Positions 35,594 to 44,436 of a stretch of DNA of 64,000 nucleotides are shown here, piece by piece; the first letter of the stretch is position 1; each line of letters begins with the position of its first letter. The notes below the pieces were generated by a model that saw only the letters and a list, made by a program, of their open reading frames with translations, made no database searches and was not told the origin of the DNA. The DNA comes from an uncultured Roseobacter sp. GTDB lineage: Bacteria; Pseudomonadota; Alphaproteobacteria; Rhodobacterales; Rhodobacteraceae. Made by a program: the position numbers and the translations under genes. Location of the stretch: contig NZ_CANMNK010000006.1 in the NCBI RefSeq assembly GCF_947499265.1, forward strand, positions 124,001 through 188,000, in the 5' to 3' direction.

Positions 35594-36616
35594 CTAAGAC
35601 GTGTTGCCTCTGGACAGTTCCACACGGAAAACCTCACGCCTTTTTTCGGTCGATCTGGTGTCGATGGCCTCGAGCAATGTTTTTGCCGCGACCTGGCCCA
35701 GTTTCAGGCGTTCGATGGGCACGGTCGTCAGGCGCGTTCGTATGGCATGTGCCAAAGACGTTCCGTTAAACGCGGCAACCGCCACTTGGTCGGGCACCGA
35801 AAATGAGGCCTCGTGCAGCCAGGATAGACCACCGGTCGCCATGGCGTCGTTCAGGAAATAGATCGCATCCGTGTCCGCTTGTTTTCGCATCAGGTCGGCG
35901 ACAAGCGTACGGCCTGCCTCCGGCTGCCGGGGAAGCTCCTGATCAATCACTTCGGTGAGCTGCAAACCGGCCTCGCAGATTGTCCGTTTGAAGGTCTCGA
36001 ACCGGCGGGCCGCACAGATGTCTTTTCTCAGCTCTGCACCAATATACGCCGGGCGTCTGACGCCCCGGTCGATGAAGTGCTGTGCTGTGAGGCGACCGGC
36101 CTTGGCGTGATCGGGCGCAATGCAGCCGTCATAGTGTTCGTCTTCCTCGTCCCAGATTTGAATGATCGGACAGGCCCAGCTTTTCAGCAACTGACCGGCT
36201 TTCGCTGTTCGGTGAATCCCACCGGTGAGGATAATTCCCGCTGGCTGCATCGACAGAACCGTTTGAATAATCTTCTCTTCGCTTTCTGGGTTCAAATGCG
36301 ACTCGCCGATGAAGGTCACATATCCCTCAGGTCGAAGCACATCGTTGATACCTGCCACGACCTCGCCAAAAACGGCGTCGTTGATCGAGGGGAGAACCAC
36401 GGCGACGATGTTACTGGACCTTGAACTCAACGACCCGGCAAAGAGGTTGGGCACATATCCCAGATCGCTTGCCGCCTGTTTGACGCGTTTCCGCGTCTCT
36501 TCGGAAATACTGCCGGTGCCGCGCAATACCTTCGACGCGGTCATCTGACTGACACCTGCACGTACCGCGACATCGGCCAATGTTGTTCGCTTTTTGGGAC
36601 CTGCAGTTTCATTCAT
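35594..36616 (-). CDS. LacI-family transcriptional repressor
   Basis: The product has 340 residues. The N-terminal DNA-binding domain reads TTLADVAVRAGVSQMTASKVLRG with the hinge helix LFAGSLSSRSS, and a periplasmic-binding-like effector domain follows. It resembles the GntR/IdnR branch of LacI regulators. It is divergent from the first binding-protein gene of the ABC locus. TTATCGATAA-centred operators lie 78 bp upstream of its own start and before the second binding-protein gene, so it is the probable repressor of both. Confidence 0.9.
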   Translation of the reverse strand: MNETAGPKKRTTLADVAVRAGVSQMTASKVLRGTGSISEETRKRVKQAASDLGYVPNLFAGSLSSRSSNIVAVVLPSINDAVFGEVVAGINDVLRPEGYVTFIGESHLNPESEEKIIQTVLSMQPAGIILTGGIHRTAKAGQLLKSWACPIIQIWDEEDEHYDGCIAPDHAKAGRLTAQHFIDRGVRRPAYIGAELRKDICAARRFETFKRTICEAGLQLTEVIDQELPRQPEAGRTLVADLMRKQADTDAIYFLNDAMATGGLSWLHEASFSVPDQVAVAAFNGTSLAHAIRTRLTTVPIERLKLGQVAAKTLLEAIDTRSTEKRREVFRVELSRGNTS

Positions 36617-36944
36617 GGGCGCACCGTAGTCTCAATTCCGGTGCCCGACAACATATCGCGTAATCGCCTTGCCGTGCCGTTGACTTTGCGTAAGGTTATC
36701 GATAATCCTATTCCTTGGGAGGACGTAGATCGCATCGGAACTAAACCGTGCAATCAGGCGGCATATTGGTTCTGAATATCGCACTGCTCCTGATCGACGG
36801 AACCGAGATCGCGACCGTAGTTTTAGTGACGCCGGTGTCCGCAAACGCGCATAAGCCGCGTTTCGATTTTGTCAGTAAGAGAACCGACCTGAGCGATCTC
36901 GACCGAAAGACGTAGCCAAGGAAATGCACTGGGAGGAAAGATAA
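36617..36944. promoter_or_regulatory. 328-bp divergent control region, lacI / binding-protein gene 1
   Basis: The region holds the LacI operator and promoter described separately and no coding frame. The 230 bp between the operator and the start at 36945 would form a long 5' leader for which I see no clear structure. Confidence 0.5.
36680..36708 (+). promoter_or_regulatory. Promoter with overlapping LacI operator 1
   Basis: TTGACT at 36680-36685, 17 bases, then TAATCC at 36703-36708 give a sigma70-like promoter towards the binding-protein gene. The 15-bp operator GGTTATCGATAATCC at 36694-36708 covers the -10 region. It has the central CpG palindrome of LacI-family sites. Confidence 0.6.
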
Positions 36945-38549
36945 ATGAGACTTCTTGAAAGCGCGGGAGTGCCGATAAAATCGGCGTTAGCGGGCGCGAT
37001 TGTGGCGTTGTGCATGTCAACGTCTACCTTTGCCGGGGAGCGCGTGATTTTCGCGACGACCGTACCGCAGAACGAATCCAATCTGTTCTGGGGCGGTACC
37101 GGGGAGAGATTGCCCTCGTTTCAGGCGCTCGTCGGGCATGATCCGATCACCGGCAAATATGACAATTCCGAACTCGCAGAAGAATGGTCCGCCGATGAGA
37201 CATTCACGGAATGGACCTTCAAGCTGAAGAAAGACGCCGAGTTTCACTATGGCTGGGGCCCTGTCACGGCGGCGGATGTGCTGCACAGCTATGAGCTGAC
37301 AACCGGACCCGACAGCACGATCAACTCGCTGGAGCTGCTGCGTGCGCAATCGGTTGAGGTGATTGACGATCATACGATCGTTTTCAAGTTTGACACGCCC
37401 CGGACGGACTACGCGTTCCAACATGCGGGTCGTGGGTCCTTGGTGATCTACAGCAAGGCGCAATATGAAGCTGAAGGGCTTGATGGGTACAACACGCGTC
37501 CGGCAGGTACCGCGGCCTATCAATACATCGAGCGTAAGCCTGGTGTCGGGGTAACATTCGAGCGTGTCACCGATCACTGGCAAGGCGAGCAGCCGGACTT
37601 TGAGGTGCTGGAAATACGCTATGTGCAGGAGCAGGCCACCATCCTCGCCCTCCTGCTGTCGGGTGAGGCCAGCATCGCCAGCATTCCGCGCGAGTTGCAG
37701 GGGCAGGCGCTGGACGCGGGCAAGAAGGTGATTTCCTCGAAAAACCCGGCCATGGCGACGGGGGCGATTTTCAACGGCATGTACGGCAAATCGGGGGACC
37801 CTGCGTTCAACCCAGACCTGCCCTGGTCCAATGTGCTGGTACGTGAGGCGATGAACCGGGCGCTCAACCGTCAGGAAATGATTGATGTGCTCTATGACGG
37901 CCGCGCCGAGCCTGCGGTCAGCTGGCTGATGGATTCCCGGAACGAAGGTTTCGTGCCTGAGCTCTTTGACCGTTTCGAAGAGATGTATGGTTACGACCCT
38001 GAAAAAGCCAAGGCGCTGTTGGAAGAAGCAGGCTATCCGGATGCTTTTGCAGACCCGGTTATTCCAATCGTCTCTTCCACGCTGAACGGCAACCCGGAAT
38101 TCCCGGTCATGTCGGAGCTGTTGCAGGTCTATTTCGATGCGATCGGTCTGCAAACCAAGATCGTGGAAATGGACTGGCCAACGCTGGGTTCCATGGGCCG
38201 CGCGCGCGAAAGCTATATGATCAGCCCCGTGCGCAACGCGCCTTTGCGTCCGACCGAAGCGGCTCTGGTCAACTTTCATACCGAGCGCGGCACGCCCTAT
38301 GGTGGCTTTGAGGATGACAAGATCGAAGGTCTTGCCAACACGTTGGAGGCGACCATTGATCCAGACAAACGTCATGCCATAGCGGCCGAAGGCTTCACCT
38401 ACCTGTTCGAGCAATATGCCGATATGCCGCTTGCGACGGTGCATGCGGAGGTTGCGGTCGATCCGACGGTTGTCGCCGATTGGACCTTCCCCGGTGTGAC
38501 GACCAATAGTGTCAGCCATTGGCACCTGATCAAAAGCGCTCAGAAGTAA
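36945..38549 (+). CDS. ABC transporter substrate-binding protein (family 5), paralogue 1
   Basis: The product has 534 residues of the SBP_bac_5 (peptide/nickel/opine) class with a signal peptide ending near STSTFAG. Hallmarks include LVGHDPITGKYDNSELAEEWS, WTFKLKKDAEFHYGWGPVTAADV and RGSLVIYSKAQYE. It is a clear paralogue of the protein at 41831 along its whole length. No permease gene adjoins it, so it presumably delivers ligand to the permeases encoded at 43503-47249. GGGAGG precedes the ATG. The ligand may be non-peptide given the lactonase and hydrolase genes that follow. Confidence 0.9.
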   Translation: MRLLESAGVPIKSALAGAIVALCMSTSTFAGERVIFATTVPQNESNLFWGGTGERLPSFQALVGHDPITGKYDNSELAEEWSADETFTEWTFKLKKDAEFHYGWGPVTAADVLHSYELTTGPDSTINSLELLRAQSVEVIDDHTIVFKFDTPRTDYAFQHAGRGSLVIYSKAQYEAEGLDGYNTRPAGTAAYQYIERKPGVGVTFERVTDHWQGEQPDFEVLEIRYVQEQATILALLLSGEASIASIPRELQGQALDAGKKVISSKNPAMATGAIFNGMYGKSGDPAFNPDLPWSNVLVREAMNRALNRQEMIDVLYDGRAEPAVSWLMDSRNEGFVPELFDRFEEMYGYDPEKAKALLEEAGYPDAFADPVIPIVSSTLNGNPEFPVMSELLQVYFDAIGLQTKIVEMDWPTLGSMGRARESYMISPVRNAPLRPTEAALVNFHTERGTPYGGFEDDKIEGLANTLEATIDPDKRHAIAAEGFTYLFEQYADMPLATVHAEVAVDPTVVADWTFPGVTTNSVSHWHLIKSAQK

Positions 38550-38689
38550 CGCGCTTTGATTTAGTGGTCCCGGGCGTGGCAGACGACCCGCCATGGCCGG
38601 TGCCGCATCTTTTTCCCTAATTGCGCAGAAGCAAGGACAGCTATGATGTGGCGTGCTCACCTTTGGCGTAACCTAAGACAGGACTGCAG

Positions 38690-39742
38690 GTGACAGACGG
38701 GTACCGCTACACCGCCTACGTCTCCTGCCTGTCGGGCAATGAGGTCGACGTGTTTTCGGGCGATGAGATGACCGGCGCTTTGGAACATGTCCAGACGATC
38801 ACGCTCCCCGGGCGGGGAAACGGTCTGGTTGGACGGGGGCTGCCCCTTGCACATGCGCCGAACCGACGACGGCTTTACGCAGCGGTCTATGGCGATCAGA
38901 CCACGCCTGAAAAAGATCTTGTCGACACCTATGCCATCGACCCGATCACAGGTCTTTTGACCCATATGTCCAGCACGCCTGTGATGGCGCAACTGTCGCA
39001 TATCTCGGTGGATCGGACGGGTGGGTTCCTGCTGGGGGCTTCTGAACCCTCCGGGTTGGTGGTCGCCTATCCGATCGGAGACCACGGCCACGTGCAGGCC
39101 CGCGCAAGCGGGACAGTGGTGCCTCTGCCCGGCGCGCATCAGATACAGACCGACTACACGAACCGCTATACCTTTATCCCCAGCCTGAGCGACGATGTTC
39201 TTGTCAGTCTGCTGTTTGACGAACGGATCGGCAGTTTCACAGCGAATTCACCGCCCGAGGTTGCGTTGCAGACGGGGGCAGGGTGCCGTCATCTCGCCTT
39301 TCACCCGAACCGCCGGTACATGTATCTGCTCAACCAGCGAGACGGCAGTCTGGTGTGTTACCGGCTGGACCCGGCAGACGGTGGCCTGTGCGCGCTGATG
39401 CGTGTGTCCATTCTGCCGGAGGATTTTGAGGGCGCCCCCTGGGGTGCGCAGATCAAGGTATCTCCCAGGGGGGACCGGCTCTTTGCCTCCGAACGCCGAA
39501 GTGACACGCTGGCCGTCTGGGATATCGACCCGAACAATGGGCACCTGTCCAGCCGCCACATCGTTTCGACCCCCAAGAACCCGCGCTGTTTTGATGTGAC
39601 CCCGAACGGGCGCTTTGTTGTTTTGAGCGCGCTCAAGGGCGATTGCATCGCGCTATACGACGTGTCGGAAAGGTCTGCACCGCCGCGACATGTGATGGAA
39701 CTGCCCACAGGTGGAGAACCGGGATGGGTGGAAATCCTGTAA
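38690..39742 (+). CDS. Seven-bladed beta-propeller lactonase-family protein
   Basis: The product has 350 residues resembling the 6-phosphogluconolactonase (Pgl/YbhE, PF10282) beta-propeller family. Repeated blade motifs such as CRHLAFHPNRRYMYLLNQ, QIKVSPRGDRLFASER and PRCFDVTPNGRFVVLSA recur at regular spacing. Family members hydrolyse sugar or other lactones in the cytoplasm. No signal peptide is seen. The start is GTG 38690 with AGGA upstream. It lies between the binding protein and an alpha/beta hydrolase on the same strand. Confidence 0.8.
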   Translation: MTDGYRYTAYVSCLSGNEVDVFSGDEMTGALEHVQTITLPGRGNGLVGRGLPLAHAPNRRRLYAAVYGDQTTPEKDLVDTYAIDPITGLLTHMSSTPVMAQLSHISVDRTGGFLLGASEPSGLVVAYPIGDHGHVQARASGTVVPLPGAHQIQTDYTNRYTFIPSLSDDVLVSLLFDERIGSFTANSPPEVALQTGAGCRHLAFHPNRRYMYLLNQRDGSLVCYRLDPADGGLCALMRVSILPEDFEGAPWGAQIKVSPRGDRLFASERRSDTLAVWDIDPNNGHLSSRHIVSTPKNPRCFDVTPNGRFVVLSALKGDCIALYDVSERSAPPRHVMELPTGGEPGWVEIL

Positions 39743-39797
39743 CTGCCGACGCGGCGCACCCGGCGTCCCGCACTCAAAACACATAGAGAGGCCCAAA

Positions 39798-40637
39798 ATG
39801 AAAAATGGCGACCCGCGCTTTATCGAGATCGATGGTGATAACGCCATTCATGCAATCCATAGCTCTCCACAAAAGGGCAAGGCGACCTTTGTCTTTTTGA
39901 ACTCCATGGGCGCCTCTACGGCCGTTTGGGAGGATGAGATTGCCCCGCTTTTGCGGTCCGGTGGGCTTGGCACGCTGTCGTTTGACTATCGTGGTCAGGG
40001 CCAGTCAACATACGGGGCTGCCGCCAGGCTGGAACCTGCCGAAATCATCTCCGACATTGGGTTCACGCTGGCGCAGGAGCGCCCCGAACATCCGATCTTT
40101 GTAGGCCTGTCCATCGGCGGTCTTTTTGCGGCGCGGGCCTGGCTGGAGGGCGCCGCGGCAGATGCAATGGTGCTGGTGAACACGCTGCGTAAACCCAGCG
40201 CGCAGGTCGATTGGATCAATGAGCTGGAGGCGCGGCTGATTGCCATGGGAGGCATGCCGCTGGTGCTCGATGTGCTGCGCCCGGTTCTGTCGGGCTGCGA
40301 TCAACTGGAGACGTTACGCCCGTCGCATTTGCCCAAACAGGGCTATACCCCATGGCCCCCCGAACATCCGCGCCGCCGCCTGGCGGAAGGGGTCCACAAG
40401 GCCGATTGGGGTTTTCCCTGGCCGGACCTGTGTATCCCGACGCTGGTGTTCACGGGCCTGCATGATCGGTTGTTCCGCATCCAGAGCGATGTGGATGACA
40501 TTCTGGTGCAGATCCCTGATGTGCAAACCATCATCTATCCGGATGGGGGGCATTCGCTGCATGCGGAGTATCCCCAACGTTTTGTCGGTGATCTTGTGCG
40601 TTTTGCAGATGACCTCGCCACTAGAAAGAGCGGTTAG
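39798..40637 (+). CDS. Alpha/beta hydrolase
   Basis: The product has 279 residues with the alpha/beta hydrolase fold. The nucleophile elbow is GLSIGG (serine near residue 102), the acid is probably in FTGLHDRL, and the histidine in PDGGHSLHAEY. It resembles 3-oxoadipate enol-lactonase-like esterases in length and motif order. ATG 39798 follows GAGAGG; the upstream extension overlaps the lactonase gene. With the propeller lactonase it suggests that the imported compound is an ester or lactone. The end overlaps the convergent reductase gene by four bases. Confidence 0.82.
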   Translation: MKNGDPRFIEIDGDNAIHAIHSSPQKGKATFVFLNSMGASTAVWEDEIAPLLRSGGLGTLSFDYRGQGQSTYGAAARLEPAEIISDIGFTLAQERPEHPIFVGLSIGGLFAARAWLEGAAADAMVLVNTLRKPSAQVDWINELEARLIAMGGMPLVLDVLRPVLSGCDQLETLRPSHLPKQGYTPWPPEHPRRRLAEGVHKADWGFPWPDLCIPTLVFTGLHDRLFRIQSDVDDILVQIPDVQTIIYPDGGHSLHAEYPQRFVGDLVRFADDLATRKSG

Positions 40638-41629
40638 GGACTTGCCTGCGGGTAGCCTCCGGCGAGGCGGGCGCGCAGAATTACAAGGCCGATCACAACA
40701 TCCAGGGTTGGTGTCGGCACGCCTACCTGTCGGCCAAAATCCTGTACGATGCGAAGCATGGTATCGATCTCCATGGGACGCCCGAGGTCTACATCCTGGC
40801 TCATCGAGGGTTTTTGGTGGGCACCCGCACCGGGCGCAAAGACCTTGTCGACATCATCGCCGAGCCCGTCAAACCCATGTGCCTGGGCCACCGCTGCCCC
40901 CTCCAGAAACAGTGCCCGCGCGACGGGGTGTGCGTCAGGATCGTTCAGCACCTCATAAGCCATGCCCCCGGTCAAGACGGATGCAGGTGCGGTTGAGAGA
41001 TTGCGCAATAGCTTATGCCACATGGGGCGTCGCAGGTCCTCTTCAAGTTCGAACCGGGCGCTTGGAGTTTGCAGGGACGGCAGCATCGCCCTGATCTGAT
41101 CCGCGCCTGCTGGGGTGGCCGCCCCGATCACAAAGCGATTGCGCGCAGAACGGTTTTGGATCAGCCCGGGTTCCACAACCTGATTGGTCGAGTGAATCAC
41201 CATGCCCACCGCCTGATCTGCCGGTACAAGGTTTGCCAACGTCCCATCTGGATCGAGCCGTGTGCAGTCGGGCGCCTCGCCACCGCCACTGAACCCTGTG
41301 CCGTACCACCAGAACACGCCGTTCATGGCCGTGATGACAGGCGTGCCCCGTCGCAGCAGATGTGCGCAGGAGGTGAGTACACCTGCAAGGGCCGGGGCTT
41401 TGAGCGTGGTGAGGATCAGATCCTGCGGGCCCAGATCACCGGGGGTATCCGTCGCGGTGACGGCACAGGTGATCACATGGCCATCCGGGTTCCGTACCCG
41501 CAGGCCACCGGACTTGATCGCGGCAAGATGCGGTCCCCGTGCCAGTACGCTGACGTCGTGGCCTTTTTCATGAAAGACCCCGGCCAAAAAACCTCCGACC
41601 GCCCCGGCCCCAAGAACTAGAATGCGCAT
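40634..41629 (-). CDS. 2-dehydropantoate 2-reductase (PanE/ApbA) family protein
   Basis: The product has 331 residues. The N-terminal Rossmann motif is RILVLGAGAVGGFLAG and the C-terminal domain carries the ApbA_C helices, with a lysine in the MWHKLLRNLSTAPAS stretch that fits the catalytic lysine of ketopantoate reductases. It may be a true PanE, but its place inside the LacI-controlled uptake locus suggests a catabolic 2-oxoacid reductase. It is divergent from the second binding-protein gene, so the operator at 41711 may also control it. Confidence 0.8.
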   Translation of the reverse strand: MRILVLGAGAVGGFLAGVFHEKGHDVSVLARGPHLAAIKSGGLRVRNPDGHVITCAVTATDTPGDLGPQDLILTTLKAPALAGVLTSCAHLLRRGTPVITAMNGVFWWYGTGFSGGGEAPDCTRLDPDGTLANLVPADQAVGMVIHSTNQVVEPGLIQNRSARNRFVIGAATPAGADQIRAMLPSLQTPSARFELEEDLRRPMWHKLLRNLSTAPASVLTGGMAYEVLNDPDAHPVARALFLEGAAVAQAHGFDGLGDDVDKVFAPGAGAHQKPSMSQDVDLGRPMEIDTMLRIVQDFGRQVGVPTPTLDVVIGLVILRARLAGGYPQASP

Positions 41630-41710
41630 GATTGCTCAGGTTTGAACGGCAATAAGGTCGTTTCTGACAAGTGTGTTGACATAAGCCGCATGTCTCCTAA
41701 AGTTAACAGA

Positions 41711-41722
41711 GTTATCGATAAC
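41711..41722. promoter_or_regulatory. LacI operator 2, upstream of binding-protein gene 2
   Basis: GTTATCGATAAC is a perfect 12-bp palindrome sharing the TTATCGATAA core with operator 1 at 36694-36708. It lies 109 bp before the gene at 41831 and 82 bp before the divergent reductase. A TTGACA at 41676-41681 upstream may be the -35 box. Confidence 0.6.
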
Positions 41723-41830
41723 CTAATCGAGCAGCAAAGAAACTGCAAATCTTGACATTGAACCCCTGGGAGGCGGGTTCGGTCAACTTGCGGCACCTGA
41801 GGACATAAACAAGCGATCTGGGAGGATACT

Positions 41831-43426
41831 ATGTTTGCATCAAAACTCGTGCGTTTGGCCGCGATCAGCTCTTTGCTAGTGTCGGCGGCGGCAATCATGC
41901 CGGCGCAGGCACAGACCATCGAGATGGTCATGAGCCCGCCCGCCGTAGAGACCAACCGTTACTGGAACACGCCGGGGGACTTTGCCCTTGGCCCGTCCAT
42001 GCAGGGGCTCGTCGGTCATGACCCGGTTACCGGCGCCTATGACAACAGTGGTCTGGCCGAAAGCTGGAGCCATAACGATGATTTCACCGAATGGACCTTC
42101 AAGTTGAAACCCGAGGCTGAGTTCCACTTTGGCTGGGGGCCTGTGACGGCAGCGGATGTGGTGCACAGCCTTGCCTTACACACCGGTCCTGACACGACGT
42201 TGAATGGTATCAGCCAGTTGGAAGGGGCAGTGGCGGACGCCCTTGACGATCACACGGTGAAATTCACGCTGCCTGCGCCGCAGGTCGACTTTTTGTTCGT
42301 GCACGGTGGTCGCGGGTCTCTGGTGATCTACTCCAAGGCGCAGTTCGACAAGGAGGGACTTGAAGGTTACGATGCGAAACCCGCCGGCACCGCCAATCTG
42401 CAATATGTGGCGCGCAACATCGGCCAGGGGCTGACCTTTGAGAAGGTTGAAGGCCACTGGTCGGGGCAGGACGCCCAGTTCGACCGGCTAGAGCTGAAGT
42501 TTGTGGCGGAGCCTGCAACGACCCTCGCGCAGCTTCTCTCCAAGGAAGCCGATATCGTCATCCTGCCACGCGAGCTTCAGGGTGACGCGCTTGGGGCAGG
42601 GTTCCAGGCGATCCCGTCGACCAATGCATCGAACCAGACCACAATGCTCTTTAACGGCACCTTCCTTTTGCCCGGATACGACGGTCTTGATGAAACGCTG
42701 CCCTGGCTCGACATTCGTATCCGCGAAGCCATCAACCGCTCCATCGACCGTCAGGCCGTGATCGACGTGCTCTATGACGGGCGCGCCGAAATCCTGCCCG
42801 TCTTCGGGATGGACCCCCGCCACGAAGGTTATGTGCCTGAGTTGGCCGAGCGCTTTGAAGCGGCATACGGCTATGATCTGGAAAAAGCACAGGCGCTGAT
42901 GGCTGAGGCCGGGTATCCGGAGAACTTCTCGAACCCGGTGATCCCGATCCTGTCGTCCACGCTGGCGGGCAACCCGGAATTCCCGGCAATGGCGGAACTC
43001 ATGCAGGTGTTCCTCGATGAGGCGGGCTTTCAGACCGAAATCGTCGAGATGGATTGGGCCAGTCTGGGCGGCTTGCGCAGCGCGCGCGAGGCCAGGATGT
43101 TCCATCCGATGCGCAACCTGCCGGTGAAACCCAGCGCTGTGGGCATCCGCAATTACTATTCCGCGACTGGCGGGCCTCGGAACAATTATGAAGACGAGGT
43201 CATCGAAGGACTGATGGAGAAATACATGGTCTCCATCGACGTGGATGAACGCAATGAACTGGCTGGCGCGATTTTCACCCGCGTGTTCGAACAATACGCC
43301 GTGGCGCCCTTGGCAAGCATCTCGGCGGAGGTCATTGTAAACCCCGAGACGGTCAGCGCATGGACCTTCCCGGGCACCACATCCGTGGGGGTCAGCCATT
43401 TCGGATCCATCGTTCCGGCGAATTGA
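41831..43426 (+). CDS. ABC transporter substrate-binding protein (family 5), paralogue 2
   Basis: The product has 531 residues of the SBP_bac_5 class with a signal peptide ending PAQAQT. It shares long blocks with the protein at 36945, for example LVGHDPVTGAYDNSGLAESW, EFHFGWGPVTAADVVHSLAL and GGRGSLVIYSKAQF. Unlike its paralogue it is directly followed by permease and ATPase genes. GGGAGG precedes the ATG and a perfect hairpin follows the stop. The pair gives one transporter two ligand-capture proteins. Confidence 0.92.
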   Translation: MFASKLVRLAAISSLLVSAAAIMPAQAQTIEMVMSPPAVETNRYWNTPGDFALGPSMQGLVGHDPVTGAYDNSGLAESWSHNDDFTEWTFKLKPEAEFHFGWGPVTAADVVHSLALHTGPDTTLNGISQLEGAVADALDDHTVKFTLPAPQVDFLFVHGGRGSLVIYSKAQFDKEGLEGYDAKPAGTANLQYVARNIGQGLTFEKVEGHWSGQDAQFDRLELKFVAEPATTLAQLLSKEADIVILPRELQGDALGAGFQAIPSTNASNQTTMLFNGTFLLPGYDGLDETLPWLDIRIREAINRSIDRQAVIDVLYDGRAEILPVFGMDPRHEGYVPELAERFEAAYGYDLEKAQALMAEAGYPENFSNPVIPILSSTLAGNPEFPAMAELMQVFLDEAGFQTEIVEMDWASLGGLRSAREARMFHPMRNLPVKPSAVGIRNYYSATGGPRNNYEDEVIEGLMEKYMVSIDVDERNELAGAIFTRVFEQYAVAPLASISAEVIVNPETVSAWTFPGTTSVGVSHFGSIVPAN

Positions 43427-43443
43427 TCCGCTCACATGCCACT

Positions 43444-43469
43444 GTCCGGGCCCCCCTATCGGCCCGGAC
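43444..43469 (+). terminator. Intra-operon stem-loop between binding protein and permease
   Basis: GTCCGGGCC and GGCCCGGAC form a perfect 9-bp stem with an 8-base loop, 17 bp after the stop and before dppB-like DNA. No T run follows, so it more likely protects the upstream mRNA or attenuates than fully terminates. Confidence 0.6.
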
Positions 43470-43502
43470 GTTCAACACCGCACCACTGCTGGGACCACAT
43501 GA

Positions 43503-44423
43503 ATGCTTCGTTTCATTTTTACACGGCTGACGCATATGCTGATCGCCCTCTTTGTGATCACCGTGATCGTCTTCAGCCTCAGCCATCTGACGGGCAGCCC
43601 GATCGATGCGCTGTTGCCGGATGACGCGACGCAGCAGCAGATCGATTCTTTGACCGAACATCTGGGGTTGGATCGGCCCTATTACGTGCAGTACCTGACC
43701 TTTCTGCAAAACGCAGCCGTGGGGGATTTTGGCGACTCGACCAAGTGGAAAGGCAATACCGCCGCCGCGGTTGTGCTGGAACGTCTGCCCGCGACGCTTA
43801 AACTGGGGGGGCTTGCTGTTCTGATCAGCGTGGTGGTGGCCATTCCGCTGGGTGTGCTCAGTGCGATCTGGCGTGGTTCGATCTTTGATCGCATGGCCGG
43901 GATCATTGCGCTGTTGGGGCAGTCGTTCCCGGCGTTCTGGCTGGGCATCATCCTGATGTGGATTTTCGCCGTGACTCTGGGCTGGTTTCCCACCTCGGGT
44001 TACGGAGGGCTGTCTTACATGATCTTGCCCGCCATCGCGATGGCCTGGTTCCAGATCGCCGCGCTGACCCGGTTGACGCGTTCGGCCATGCTGGAAGTGC
44101 TCGATACCGAATATGTCAAACTGGCGCGGGTCAAAGGCGTGAACGAGCGCGCGGTGATCTGGAAGCACGCCTTTCGCAATGCGGCCATTGTGCCCGTGAC
44201 CTATTTCGGCGTGCTGGCGGGGTCCTTGCTCACCGGCTCGGTGGTTGTGGAAACGGTCTTTGCCTGGCCGGGGACCGGTCTGCTGGCCATTGATGCGATC
44301 CGCGGGCGGGACTTCCCGGTCGTGCAGTCCGTCGTCATGTTCTTTGCGGTCTTCTACCTGCTGGCGAACTTCCTTGTCGATGTCCTTTATGCGGTGGTCG
44401 ATCCCCGCATCCGCTTTAGTTGA
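43503..44423 (+). CDS. ABC transporter permease (DppB type)
   Basis: The product has 306 residues with six transmembrane helices. The family features are the N-terminal LRFIFTRLTHMLIALFVITVIVF, the periplasmic loop DSLTEHLGLDRPYYVQYLTFL, and the EAA loop DTEYVKLARVKGVNERAVIWKHAFRNA that docks onto the ATPase. It is the first membrane component of the LacI-controlled importer. Confidence 0.93.
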   Translation: MLRFIFTRLTHMLIALFVITVIVFSLSHLTGSPIDALLPDDATQQQIDSLTEHLGLDRPYYVQYLTFLQNAAVGDFGDSTKWKGNTAAAVVLERLPATLKLGGLAVLISVVVAIPLGVLSAIWRGSIFDRMAGIIALLGQSFPAFWLGIILMWIFAVTLGWFPTSGYGGLSYMILPAIAMAWFQIAALTRLTRSAMLEVLDTEYVKLARVKGVNERAVIWKHAFRNAAIVPVTYFGVLAGSLLTGSVVVETVFAWPGTGLLAIDAIRGRDFPVVQSVVMFFAVFYLLANFLVDVLYAVVDPRIRFS

Positions 44424-44436
44424 CGGGGGCTGCAAA

